The notes under the pieces: model-generated
What the model saw: only the letters and a program-made list of their open reading frames with translations
Databases searched by the model: none
What the model was told of the DNA's origin: nothing
In this document: piece after piece, positions 24,215-35,516 of the stretch
How positions within the stretch are numbered: position 1 is the first letter of the stretch
How the letters are laid out: each line of letters opens with the position of its first letter
Origin: Taiwanofungus camphoratus
Lineage: Eukaryota; Basidiomycota; Agaricomycetes; Polyporales; Taiwanofungaceae
Direction: 5' to 3'
DNA length: 64,000 nucleotides
NCBI GenBank assembly: GCA_003999685.1
Contig: CP021225.1
Coordinates: 558,001 to 622,000 of the forward strand
Position numbers and translations under genes: made by a program

Positions 24215-24216
24215 TA

Positions 24217-25216
24217 GTAACTGCATATATCAGAAGAGATTAGTCTGGAGGGGAAGAAATCCGGTGCCTTCGGATGATATACTGTTCGCCTTGACTGCAC
24301 AGATATTGTACTCATCCAATGTACAGTGATCATAAGATTGGAGCTTTTTGGCCTCAAATTCTCTATAGAACGTCTGTCCACCATGTCCACCATGTGCTTG
24401 AACTCTTGAACTTCTTCGTTCGGTATCAATTCCAGCATTCGCCTCCGGAACCGAACCGTACCAAAATCAGTAACATATGGTAACATAAGGGCTTAGGTAA
24501 CCGACCTTATGGACTGTGTCGTAGAACAAAGGCAACATGTAATGCATATGGTTTATGTAGAACACAGCGTTAAGTATTTTTCTCCGGGTGCGAGGGCGTT
24601 CACCTTTGGGAACGCGGTCAATTTGCAGCCTGAGTAGAAGCCGACAGTTAACGTACCCATCGCTGACGGTAGGCCAGGGCGAAGTACGAGATTGATTGTC
24701 CTCCAAGTTTAATGAGGATTTGCCTCTGCTACTAGGCACATGCTTGTCAACACTCACTTGAGAGAAAATCAGGTTTCTCAAATATGTCCGGGCGCTTGAC
24801 TACTATATGTGTGAAGAGCTTTTGGGTCGCATATATATAGCATCAGACGCTATTCAACTTTTGAAGATCAATCAGACGTTCATTCAGCTTTTGGAGATCT
24901 TCCATACGTTCATTCGGGTCATAGGGTCTGCACATACACCGAGCAATCCGTGCATCTTGACGACAGGACCATAGTTCTGTGCTACTTTATGTTGAAATTC
25001 TGTTGCATGTCGGTTGGCGAACTGTTTCAGATTGCCTGACGTAGATGTACACCGGCAGTAGGAATCAAAGCTATTGAGCGGAAAAGGCACGACACTTACC
25101 TTTGAAGGTGGGACCGGGAAGGTTGTCCAGAGCTGATTTTACGAAACGCCCCCAAGGAATTGCCACAGAAACCATATGATCAGTGCCCATTGAACTAAGG
25201 GACAGACGTATGCCAT
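24217..25216 (-). pseudogene. Cytochrome P450 copy 3, internally deleted and 3'-truncated
   Basis: The minus strand from the original ATG at 25216 reads MAYVCPLVQWALIIWFLWQF, parallel to P450-1. A one-base loss near a run of five G then moves the frame to GRFVKSALDNLPGP. Further blocks are NLKQFANRHATEFQHKVAQN, VVKMHGLLG, a remnant VVKRPDIFEKP, TRRKILNAVFYINHMHYMLP and DTVHK. Sequence then jumps directly to LMLPYVTDFG.. FRRRMLELIPNEEVQEF, so the exon with W-M-G-R..L-I-G-Q-G is deleted. The copy ends soon after the RRS segment. The I-helix, ExxR and haem cysteine are all missing. Within it (24852-24912) a ~30-bp segment is imperfectly repeated in tandem. Confidence 0.82.
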
Positions 25217-26931
25217 GATCGGGCAGCTTGGATGCAGGAGCTCGGGTGACACAAGACGCTAAGATGACAGTTTCTGCGCAACTACTGCTCAAGGCAGTTG
25301 TCATCAGCTATATACTGGTCTGTATGTGAAAAATGGATTTGTGATGCAGGGAATCTAACTCGCATGGTCTTCTGCCTTACTTCTGCTCCCATAGCAGGAA
25401 TATGTATTATTAGCTGCATCTAACCCATGTCGATACCAAACTTGGGCAGCTTACTGACCTGAGCAGTGAAAGTGAACATCATCTAACGGCATCAATAAGT
25501 GCTTATGGTAAAAAAATTACTCGAAAGGTTGGGCCTGGTCCTTGCAAGACACATTTTTGGGGTTTACAGGGTAATCTGATCGTTTTGCATAGCAGTTCTG
25601 ACCAAACGTCCGTGACTTTCGCTGTGCCGAGTGCTGAGTTGCCATCAATAAGTCTTCGTTGACTCCATGTGCTGACCACTTGCGCAGGGCGATCCAGTGG
25701 CATAGACCTAGGAGTGGACCACGGCATCTCTGACATATTGTTTTCTGAGCCACGTTTCATATGATTAGATTATCGGTTGGTTAGCTCAAAAGTGAATCAA
25801 AAAGTAAGGAAAAGATGTTCTCTGACATGTCCAGCATTAGTGTTGCTTATATGTACGAATTTACGGAGGAACCAATACGCACTCGTTCCCTGTTGTGAAC
25901 ATATGATCCGGCCGCCTCTATGGGATGAGAATAGAATCGGCAAGCATAAGCCTGCGCCGTACATGCAGAGCCTGCTACCCAAGAATGATTATTCTGGATG
26001 GTGAATACTTCACGTAGATAGGTGATTTAGAAAACAACCACGTCGAGGATTGCAGGGATAATCATTGGGAATACAAGATTAGATATGGCACTAGGCTACA
26101 AAGACAACCGGTGCTCACTGGCAAGTTTCTACTGAAGGTTGCTTCAGTACGCCTGAAACTCAACATGAACGAGGCTATCTGGAGTGATGATGATCAATGT
26201 GTTTTTCAGGTCCCAGAGTTTACATGCTGCTAATCGTACAGCATGGCGTCATGACAGGAAGTGCGGAACAGGGTGAAGTGGATCCGTCTGTGCACATCAC
26301 TTCAAAAGCTTCCGATTATAACAAGACAGACAGCCATCGCAGCCCAAGCTTGAAATTTTCTCGTGACGAAATTGTTCGAAAGACTAAGAAAACACCATGT
26401 TGTGTGTATCGTGAGTGGTGTTTATATTCGGTTTTGATCGGTGATGGAATAGGCTTTGGCGAAATAAGGGAATTGCAAGCTCTTCCCTATATGCTATGCT
26501 TATGTTTGCAGTAAGGGCGTGAATAAACCATGCATGCGTGTTCCGTGCCGCGATAGGGAACTTGAAACTTGATGGGCAGTCTCCATGCAGTTCTGCAAGC
26601 GGTTGGTTTTGCCAGACTATGCCAAGTCAGAACCTTTGCACAATATGCTGTCGGCCCATACCGTCCATCCTCACATTGGGCGTTCTTATTGAACTAAATC
26701 AGCTAAAAGAGCTAAGAGAAGAGAGAATATTCCGCTGCCATTAGCAGCTGTATAATGTCTAGTTTGGCCTGTTTAGAGAACTTTGAGGGCTTGCAAACAA
26801 GCACTATTTGACTGGTTAATCATCTATGTTGCATCTATATATGCAGAATCGTCAGATTGCAACAATGAAAGACTCATGACCTTTCGCACTGCTTAGGTAT
26901 CATCGACGGCGACGGGTCGAAAGTATTGCCA
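25217..26931. other. 1.7-kb gene-free stretch
   Basis: Only short ORFs without family features on either strand. The AT-rich composition contrasts with the GC-rich F-box gene that follows. No terminal repeats were found. Confidence 0.45.
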
Positions 26932-28577
26932 TTATACAAAGTCAAGCACATACAGCTCGCCATCATACATCCCCAGACAAAGTCGTCCGGTGATCTCGTC
27001 GAAGGCGAGGGAGTGACACGTGTTGGGCGTGAATGGTAGCTCGGGATCGGGCGGGAGGAGCACGCCGATTTCCTTGCCCACTCCGCGCGGCTGATACCGC
27101 ATGATCCGTTTCAGCTGCGTCTCCCAGTTGTGCTCGAGCCACACCGCCCGACCTGTCGCGCCCACCTGCGCGAGCTGCGCCGATGCGTCGGGCGGCATGA
27201 AAAAGTAGCGCGTCGCGCCGGCCTTCGTTGCGGTCCGAGGTGACAGCGAGAGCGGGAACCGCGTCAGCTGTGCGACACCAGAGAGCGCGTCCGTGAACGA
27301 GTAGAAGATCAGGACCGTGAGGAATGACATCGACGCGGGGGACACCCGCGCGATGTCGTGCAACTCCACCGAGTCCTGCTCGATCGGGTCCTCGTACTCT
27401 GCCACGACCATGCCCAGTTCAACGAGCTCGCAGTCTTCCAATTCGTCCTGAGCATCGTATATGCGCGCTGCACCTGCGCGCACCGACGGGGGGAGTCTGT
27501 ATATACGCAGCACCAAACTCGACCGGATCGTCCCGAGCAACAGCAAGTGGCCGTCACGCAGCCGCACCCACAGGAACGAGAACAGCTGCCTGCCATGTCA
27601 GCACGCAGAACGAGCAGCACAGCAGCGGGGAGACACTCGCCTCGAGCAGCCGCGGGTGCACCCATCGCGCGCGTCCCGCCCGCGCGTTCGCTAACAGAAT
27701 CTGGAGCGGGGACTCTCCGCCGTGCGCCACCACCGTTGCCGCGATCACCCCGTCCGCGACCGCGAGCTGATGGATCACCGGTCGGATGTGCGCCCCTCGC
27801 GGATGCGACGGCACCGTTATCCGCCGCGACGCCGTCCGTGAAGGACACATGTAGCACGAGAAGTCGACCCGATCTTGTAGCGACACAGAGTGCACCTCAA
27901 TCACGCTAGGCATCTCAGTCAGCACGCGCGTTCCCGGACAGCCAACACGGACGCTGTAGCGGCTTACTCTCTCTCGTCGTTCATGCCGACGACTAGCGTC
28001 GCCAAGCCCGCGTCCTCCTGCAGTTCCAATGCAGAGCTCCTGTATGCACCTGTGATTTCGATGCTCGTCACCCGGTACGCGTCGTTAATGTTGGACAGCG
28101 ACCACAGGTTTATGTGGCAGCTCTGCCGCCCGTCCCGCTGGCGGTACCGCTGCGCTGTTAAAAGCCATTTCCCGCCTGGAACCAGGTGCATCTCGTCGAC
28201 GTACGCTTCGCGCGTGTTATGCACCAGTGCTCGCGTCCGCTTCACGCGCGGCGTTCGTCTTTGCCAGTTGGCCTCGAGTCGTATGGCCTTGATGACGATC
28301 TTCTGCAGCTCATCGCTCGAGAGGGCAGTGTACGGCACTCCGGGTGGGATGTCGAGAGGAAGATCAAGACCCGGGATCAGACTGTGCCAAAGATAGTCTG
28401 TAGAGCCGAATGCATGTAGAACACGACATGTCTGCGCGATTCCGTGACTCAGTTTGTAGTCATGCTGCTGTTATACATCATGCGACCACGCACCTGCTTC
28501 AATGATAGCACGTCTATGACCGATAGATAGGCAGCTACCTCTAGTAGGATGTCTTCCGGAATGCTTGTCAAGCCCAT
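26932..28577 (-). CDS. F-box protein with a large C-terminal repeat-like domain
   Basis: Exon 1 (28577-28494) encodes MGLTSIPEDILLEVAAYLSV then IDVLSLKQ. Exon 2 from 28431 continues TCRVLHAFGSTDYLWHSLIP. Together these form an F-box (L/I-P-x-x-[IL]-L..L..Y-L..D..L..x-x-x-R), which would bind Skp1 in an SCF ubiquitin ligase. The rest (EMHLVPGGKWLLTAQRYRQR, HINLWSLSN, VIEVHSVSLQD, LFSFLWVRLRDGHLLLLGTI, TCHSLAFDEITGRLCLGMYD) has a spaced W/G pattern like a beta-propeller, and ends ELYVLDFV-stop. Introns sit after KQ, after MNDER and near LLEAS. It is markedly GC-rich. This layout is common among expanded basidiomycete F-box families; the target is unknown. Divergent from the next gene. Confidence 0.85.
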
Positions 28578-28809
28578 TAAATGTACAGTATTGAGAGCAT
28601 ATCAAATTGTCGCTTTCGGTTTCCTTGAGGGTGCGATCAATGTCGGTGCTAAAGATCGATAAGATAAACCAAACACTATTTAATTACCTACTTATTTCTA
28701 GTGGCCGCTTTGCGGTTGTTTACTCTGAGCCTTTGGTTTACCCCCTTCCCTTAAATAGTGCTCTGCCAGGCCTCACCTCTTTCCACAACCTTTGACACAA
28801 CCACTAACT
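28578..28809. promoter_or_regulatory. 232-bp shared divergent promoter region
   Basis: The F-box start codon (28577, minus) and the start codon of the Atg32-like gene (28810, plus) are only 232 bp apart, so both promoters must lie here. A CTTAAATAG stretch ~55 bp before 28810 is the nearest TATA-like sequence on the plus side. Confidence 0.5.
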
Positions 28810-31166
28810 ATGGATCCAATCGACTTGAACAATCTGTCCGAGCTCGACAGCTTATCCGACTCGGACTGGCTTGATATTGCAAGCAGTAGGGCGTCCGAAG
28901 ACACTGATTCTGTCGCGGGATTCGATGATAGCGATCGCGAAGATGCAAATGGCAGACCACCCTCACGAAGATCCTTCAGCAGCACTGACAGCTCGCGCGA
29001 TGGAGAGGTTCAAGGTTGGGAAGGCCTGGCTGAAGAGGCCTCTGACGAGCCGCACGTTCTTCGTGCCTCGCTGTTTACAGAGCCTCCCCCGATATCGACG
29101 AGAACAGCAGCACTTGTGAGCGATGCAGTGTCTTCGCAACCTGCTGATGAAGACCCAGAGGAGGAGCAGCGCGTCAAGGATGCGCTCGATCAAAGCATGA
29201 TGAGCACGCTGAGCTCCTCGCGCTCTAACTCCTTGGCCGGCTCTCACACATCGATAGTGCAGTCCCGCGATCTCAGACTCTCCTTTCCCGACCCGCTCAC
29301 AAGCTCGCGCGATGAACTACTGAACACGTCTTACGAGGATGTCTCACCCTCGGACGCTGACATGCCACCCTCAGACGCCGGCCTAGACACGCATGCTCCG
29401 GCCACTGACAGCGACGTTACGACGTATTTGGCGCCTACTGCTGCGGATCCGGGTTCATTAGCCATACCCGCGGTCCCGCAGGACGACGCGTCCGACGCGG
29501 AACCGGTCACGATAAGCCCTGATCTCTATATCGTTCTATACGGCTCTTCATCGGCGATGAAGTGGTCTCTTATCGATAAGCTTCTCGAGAAGACTGCGCG
29601 CGGTGCAGGCCTCGTGTTGTCATCGAAGATACTGGGACTCGTAGATGGCTGCATCCGTTTCTTGACCCCTGGTGCAGCCGCCAGTGAGAATGAATCAGGT
29701 CGCGTTGTGACGGTCATAGACCGCACTGAACTTTACAATGCCGACGACGATGTAGGTATATCTCGCTTTTCTTCTTTGAAATTGACTTCATCCACGTTTT
29801 AGTCGAGTTTCGTTCTGCCTTTAGATCGTCCTTCTTTAGCGATCATATTCCTCCCTTCGGCGATCACTACTTTACACGAGCACACACTTTACCTTCCAGT
29901 GTTCACTCAGACTCTCAGTATCATTGGTATGTCTGCCTCCACCGACCAACTGTTTGATGCAGAGCAACAATGGGAGACTTTCGGTATTCCTCGCTCCAAG
30001 CTGGCGAAATTCTCGCGTAGCGCGTCTTCGGTCGTCGATCAGGAGGAAATTGAGCGTGCTCGGCCGTTGCAGGTTGCCCGTGCATGCCGGCCCTTGTTTG
30101 ACAGGTGTGACAAGAAATCGACTCAGAGATTGAGCTCTAAGCACGCTTTCACTTTGTACGTCATATATCTGAACCCTTATATGAACGACACTTACCCCCT
30201 TTTTCTAGATTTGCTGTCTTGTCCGTCGTACTGGGTTACGTGATCAATGGATCTCTCACTGCCTCGACTTTGGCGACGGTCCCAGTCCGACAGCAAATCT
30301 CTCCGCCTCCTCTGTGGGGTCTCGTTCGTCCCATCACTTCATCCAACCAGACTGCACCTGCTGCCACAACCTCCGTTTCGTCGGCTCTCATCCCTTCATC
30401 GTTGAAAGAATTTGCTCTTGCAGTGCTCAATCCTGCGCCTCTGATCGCAAGTACGTCAGGCTCTCGACAGTCTCCAACTTCATCAACATCGGGTCATAAT
30501 CAGGCGGAAGCGACTACTACGCCGTCCGAATGCACTTGCGGCTGTGGCCTCATCACTTGGCCAGAGAAAGTTAGGTCCGCCACGGACCTCATGCTCCGTC
30601 CAATCCCACCTGCGCCTGCCCTGAGCACAAAGGGGGACAGCGAAGCTGGTTTTCCGCTTGTTTCTCATCAGCCTCACGGCAATGGCAAGGGCAAGGCCGT
30701 GGTACGTGCAGACGAGTCATTGTACACGCTCAGCACGAGGATCGTGGGTACCCTCTCGGAATACTTCGACTTCAGGACCGTCACTGCGGTTGTGGTCGAA
30801 GACCTGCAGGAAATACTGGACGCATTGGACGCGCTCGTGCATGCTATTGGGCGGCAGACTATATTGGCATGGGAGCAGTCCAAGGACACTGTCCAGGCGT
30901 TGCGGACGCACATTCAGGAGCGACATGTACGTGCTCGCGCAAAGGCACTCCAGCTCAGAGAGATGGGCGGACGGTTCATCTCGTCTGTGCACGAGCGAGT
31001 GCGCGGACGGGCGACTACGGCGAAAGACAACGCGCGCTCGTTGAGGGAAAGTGTTCTTACAGTCGATGCGTGGAAGAACCCCCGCGCGCGCCGGGAGGAG
31101 GCATTCAGGTTGAGGCGAATGGCTCGAAAAGATAGAAGACAAGCACGAGTTGTATTGAAACACTGA
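28810..31166 (+). CDS. Single-pass membrane protein with acidic Ser-rich N terminus; Atg32-like layout
   Basis: Three exons (28810-29751, 29803-30155, 30209-31166) join to 750 codons with correct phase. Residues 1-240 are acidic, Ser/Asp-rich and probably disordered. They contain SDSDWLDI (Trp20..Ile23) and QGWEGL (Trp70), which fit the W-x-x-L/I Atg8-binding motif with acidic neighbours. Residues ~245-410 look folded (PDLYIVLYGSSSAMKWSLID, RVVTVIDRTEL, SLAIIFLPS). One clear transmembrane segment follows (FAVLSVVLGYVINGSL, ~433-450). The C-terminal 300 residues include a C-x-C-x-C (ECTCGCGL), a helical part (VVEDLQEILDALDALVHAIG) and a very basic end (RREEAFRLRRMARKDRRQAR). No family is recognised with certainty. 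The order motif-disorder-domain-TM recalls the mitophagy receptor Atg32 (inference only). Confidence 0.85.
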
Positions 31167-31627
31167 AGTTCAAGGGTATGATTCTGCGATAGCATGGTCT
31201 CATAATGGACCTTAGATTCACTGACATTTCCCAGCAATCTTTCTTTTTCTATTCTTTTACCATCACCCATTTTCGAGTTCGGCATAATTGTTGTACTATT
31301 CAGATATCTTATCGTATTCTGTGACCATGTACCCACAGTATGTTTCTTCATGTACCTGCCTGGCCAGTAATAAGTGTATATGCATTATGGAAGTTCATTA
31401 ATGCCAATGTTCATCAAGTTAAATTGAATATTGAGTCTGAATTCTTGCGGAGGGTTACAGTTGAGCACGTGAACCGCTACTAAGATCACGATCACCGACT
31501 CCATGCTGCCGCAGCACGCAAGCAGCACAGGCACTTCCTCCAACTGTGTGCTATCTGAGTTGTGAAAACAGCAGCAGCTCTCTGTCTAGCCCTCTCTGAC
31601 CACCAACAACGCTTGTTTTTTATAGAC

Positions 31628-32884
31628 ATGTATTCTCCACGCCGTAGCTACGGCTCGCCGCCCCCAGAGCTCTCAAACAATCCCTTCATTGACCATCCTG
31701 CCAATGCTTTGACTCGTTACCCGGACATTGCAGGTACAGATGATCCAACAGGCTCTTCTGGTGAATATACATCATGGCTTCAACACTCCGGATCACCTCT
31801 GGCCTCTAATATGGCCGGGTACCCAGGACAAGGCGCCACGATTGGATACGGTACCGCGTACCAACAACCGCAGCTACAACCACAACAGACAGCTTGGAAT
31901 GGCGGGAGTGGATTTGTGCAATCCCAGCAGGGATACGGTTCTCCGATTGCACAGTTCCCGCAGACGCCTGGACAGCCGTTCCAGCCATCCAGCTCTTTTG
32001 GGCAGCAGCTCGTCGGCCAGGTGAATGGCGCGTATAGCGGGTTGCCGCAGCCTCAATCACAGCCACAGTTCACGGGCTATCCATCCTCACCCCAGTATGG
32101 CGCTGGGTACCAGTCAGGATATCTCCAGCAGGCTCAGCCCACTACGCCATATCTTTCGGAATTTGACCCGTATGCGCAATCGACATCTTCATCTCTGGGG
32201 AGCTCGCAGGCTGGAGGCCAATACAGGCCTCAGCACCCCCGCGAGTACGTACAGCAACACAAAGCTGAGTTGGAGTCGTGGGATGCCTATTCGTGGAAAC
32301 AGGTACGACGCCACTCTAGATCATATCCCTCCTCTAGCAGTACCACTTTGAAATATGATCAGCTGACCTGAGATTGCGGATTCCTTGTTTCTGTCCGCCT
32401 TTAGGCACAGAATACATTCGATGCACTCAAGGAGGCATGGGGAGTGCGCAAGCGCGAGATAGAGACTCGTGTCCGTGCGATGGGTGGGGCGGGACTATTC
32501 GGAGGCGGAGGGTACGGAGGGATGTACGGCGGGCAAGCACAGGAAATTGCGCGATTAGAGAGCGTAAGGCTTGGATGTCATTGGCTCGCTAAAATCTTCT
32601 GATGTACCATTTCATTCCTGCAGCTTGCGAAAGAGGCGGAGTCGAATTTTGGTAAGTTCAGGATCACCTGCGTGTGGGCTTCTCTCGGTGATGATGATCA
32701 TCGTGGTCACTCATCTATCTCCCGCGTGGTTGCCGTAGACTCCGTAGCAGCCTCGTCCTTCCAAATGCACGAGGTATACACCGGCTACCGTCAGTCAGGC
32801 GACTTGGCCTCAAAGCGCCGTGTCCGCGAGAGTATCAACGCTGCTTTGGTGAGTCTGCCCGAGTGGCCTGCGCAGACGTTCTAG
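31628..32884 (+). CDS. Gln/Gly/Pro-rich protein with conserved C-terminal helical part, unrecognised
   Basis: Four exons (31628-32302, 32405-32563, 32624-32651, 32739-32884) join in frame to 335 codons. The first ~200 residues are low-complexity and rich in Q, G, P, S and Y (YQQPQLQPQQTAWNGG, GYPSSPQYGAGYQSGY), as in prion-like or adaptor proteins. The C-terminal part is ordered: REYVQQHKAELESWDAYSWK, AQNTFDALKEAWGVRKREIE, a Gly-rich GGAGLFGGGGYGGMYGG, EIARLESLAKEAESNFDSVA and MHEVYTGYRQSGDLASKRRV. An NPF motif (NNPFIDHP near residue 20) could bind EH domains. A last intron may lie at gtgagt near 32850, so the final residues are uncertain. Function unknown. Confidence 0.78.
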
Positions 32885-34089
32885 CAGGAAATCAGTATAA
32901 TACGTTCATCCCGGTTTTTATGCTGTGCTGTTGTTCTATTATCTTTTTCGCCTGTGAAACCAAGTTATCGGAGGCCGCTACGGACGTTGTTGTGCTTTAG
33001 ACTTGTACTTGAGTGAAGGCCACTGTACGTGTGTATTATGTTCTATCTCATTAGAATTGATATACAGCCACGGATCTTCGAGTCGAAGCTAGCTGGTTCA
33101 CCACAGGTCAAACCAAGCTTTTGAAGAAAGCAGGCTCGTACACGAAGGATGTGAACGACGAACTTCCCAACATACTTAGTCACAACGTTCTACTGTGTAA
33201 TGTCGCAGAGAAGTGACCCATCGGATTCCGTATATGGACGATAGGAAGGAAACTCTTTCAAGAAACACCCGTGCGAGAGACAGACACGGACATCAGACAG
33301 GAGACACCACATCACCAGTTATATCCTATGCAAGCGCTAACGCTGAATAAATTCTATTGCTCAGCTAGTTGACAGATGTGGACGCCTCTTCTGCCGCTCT
33401 GATTCAGGCGATACAGCTGATTCTGATGCAGGCCCGTAGAATCTCAGACGTAAACCGAACGAATATGCTCAAGTCAATGCGCTGGAAGGGAAGGCAAAAA
33501 AGCGCACGATGGAACACCTAAAATCATTATCTTTAGAATGACTCACCCAAATTTGCGACCGACCTCCTTGCATTTCCACCCTTCAAAACTCGCCAATCGA
33601 AGCCCGGCAACTTATCGTCCCTCAACTTCCTTCACCTACATATGAACACATCCGAACCGCACAACAATGAATAATGATCTGAATGGATCCGACGATGATG
33701 GACAGTAGCAAACATGGCAATGCGCAGTCCATCATTTTCACGGTACGGATTTGGCCGACTGTTTTTTTCTGACGTCCATGGGAACAGGTTCAGCGTCATC
33801 AAGATCGTCATGCACGAACGGTACGCACGTACCAACGTCTTTTCCGCCGGAGCAAAGCGCATGGGAACATCACGGTATAGCAGACGGAATGGAACCGTAC
33901 TGTCGCATTTGGTCTGTCATCATATCAAGAAGATAATACGGCCCCCTCTTCAGCCAGGGGTACGGTAAGCGTGATGTGGGCATCTCAAGTGACGCTCATG
34001 GACTTGTTCCGACAAGAGTGTTCTGCGCTTTGTTCAAACATGTGACAAAATGATGCCCTTGAGACAGATGTCTATCCTGGCTACTCCTA

Positions 34090-34242
34090 TGCTTACTGGT
34101 AGAGTCGGCACACTCCGTAAGTCGGCACTTAGGATCTCAACCAATAAAATTTTTGGTATTCGTGAAAGCCATCGAAAAAGATGAGCTTTTGACCAATTAG
34201 CAATTGCTGACTGAGTCAGGGTGCCGACTCCACCAGTAAGCA
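34090..34242. mobile_element. 153-bp MITE-like element with TA target duplication
   Basis: Terminal inverted repeats of at least 21 bp with one mismatch: TGCTTACTGGTAGAGTCGGC at the left pairs with TGCTTACTGGTGGAGTCGGC read from the right end on the other strand. TA dinucleotides flank both ends (34088-34089, 34243-34244). No coding capacity. Fits a Tc1/mariner-like non-autonomous element, of a different family from the one at 24126. Confidence 0.8.
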
Positions 34243-35299
34243 TAGTATTACCCTACTTGTTACTATTGCGTATCTGGATGAACCATTAATGTTCTAAGTC
34301 CAGAATCAGCAATAGTAACAATTATTGTTAGTCAATGGTCTTGTTGAGATAGAACCCATTAGTTTTCATTAAATGTCCTGCGAGGTCATTCATGTCTACG
34401 GCAAGTTTGAGTCCAGTAGAAAATTGGATGTGGGGAAAGGCCCATGACCGGACTTACAATAAGCAATGATCTCGTATGATCGCTGTTTCAGACTGGTCAA
34501 GGTCATCGGCCCTTCCTCATGTTCAGTACTTGTACGGGCCTGTATAAGTCTCCAGTTATAGCATCCATGCATAGGCCTAGCGAGGTGCAAGAGTACAGTC
34601 AGTGAACAGATTTCTAGAACCATCATATCGGAGGTTTGTAAGGTAGATTCCACTCACCGGTCGTAAAACAACAACAGATGACAACGGGAAGATCCGGCTA
34701 TAGATGAGTGTGTGTGTTTTCGCAGTTGATGGCAATTTCAAGATGCGGTGAAGATCCGATGAAGGTGAGGAGTCCACCCCAGTTTGAATATCCCGATTAC
34801 ATTCGTCCTGGCTCTTGTGGCATGAGAAACCCGTAGGTATTCGACGGCACTCTAAATCTGTACCACCAGCTTCGGAAAAGTCACCTTATCGTTGTCTGGA
34901 CTGGTGATGTTATCAAGTAGCAACGTTCCAGAAGGAACAGACTATCTCATCGTGTGTCCTGATATATACAGTACATGACTTGCTGTGCAGAGCTAGAGGT
35001 GACGTGAGCATCCGCCACACTCTTCTTGCGTCCTGCGTCGCCTGCCTGATGCGAACGGGGGCACTATTCTAGTAGGAAGCTCGTAAGTTCTCGAATTCTG
35101 AGATATCAGTGGTTGCAGGACATGGAGAAAATGGTTAGCCCTATAACGAACTTTGAACCACTAACAATTGTTACCTTCGACGACCGTAGAGAAATCGGAA
35201 TGCTTCAGAATGGGCGAAACTTGGCGTACTTAGCAACAGGACTGGTAGTATGTCCATCATAGAAAACAGACCTTTAGGCTCTGGTAAAGGTAGCGTGTA

Positions 35300-35516
35300 C
35301 CAGCTGGTTGCAAACCTATAGGCCGTGTCCGAAAATATAGTGCAAGGCGGAGTACAGAAACCACGCTGGGGAACGCCGTCTGCCCACCGGCGTGATCGTA
35401 GCTGCCGATTGCGAAGGAGGGCGGCATGCCCCGATAGCTATCATAGCTGCGCAATTTTTGTACCCCGTTATTTTTCTAGGTTTTCGGACGCGGCCTATAG
35501 TTTTGCAACCAGCTGG
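35300..35516. mobile_element. 217-bp MITE-like element with long inverted repeats
   Basis: The left end (from 35300, CCAGCTGGTTGCAAACCTAT, then AGGCCGTGTCCGAAAA) and the reverse complement of the right end (to 35516) match over ~36 bp with two or three differences. A TA pair sits inside the repeat on each side (CTATAGGCCG), so the mobile unit may be the inner part and the flanks may be older. No ORF. The element type is not assignable by eye. Confidence 0.7.

Noticed and set aside
27309-27909. Long overlapping ORFs on both strands within the F-box gene
   Set aside because: Low-complexity Arg/Ser/Pro shadows caused by high GC; the minus frame with F-box and propeller-like features is the real one.
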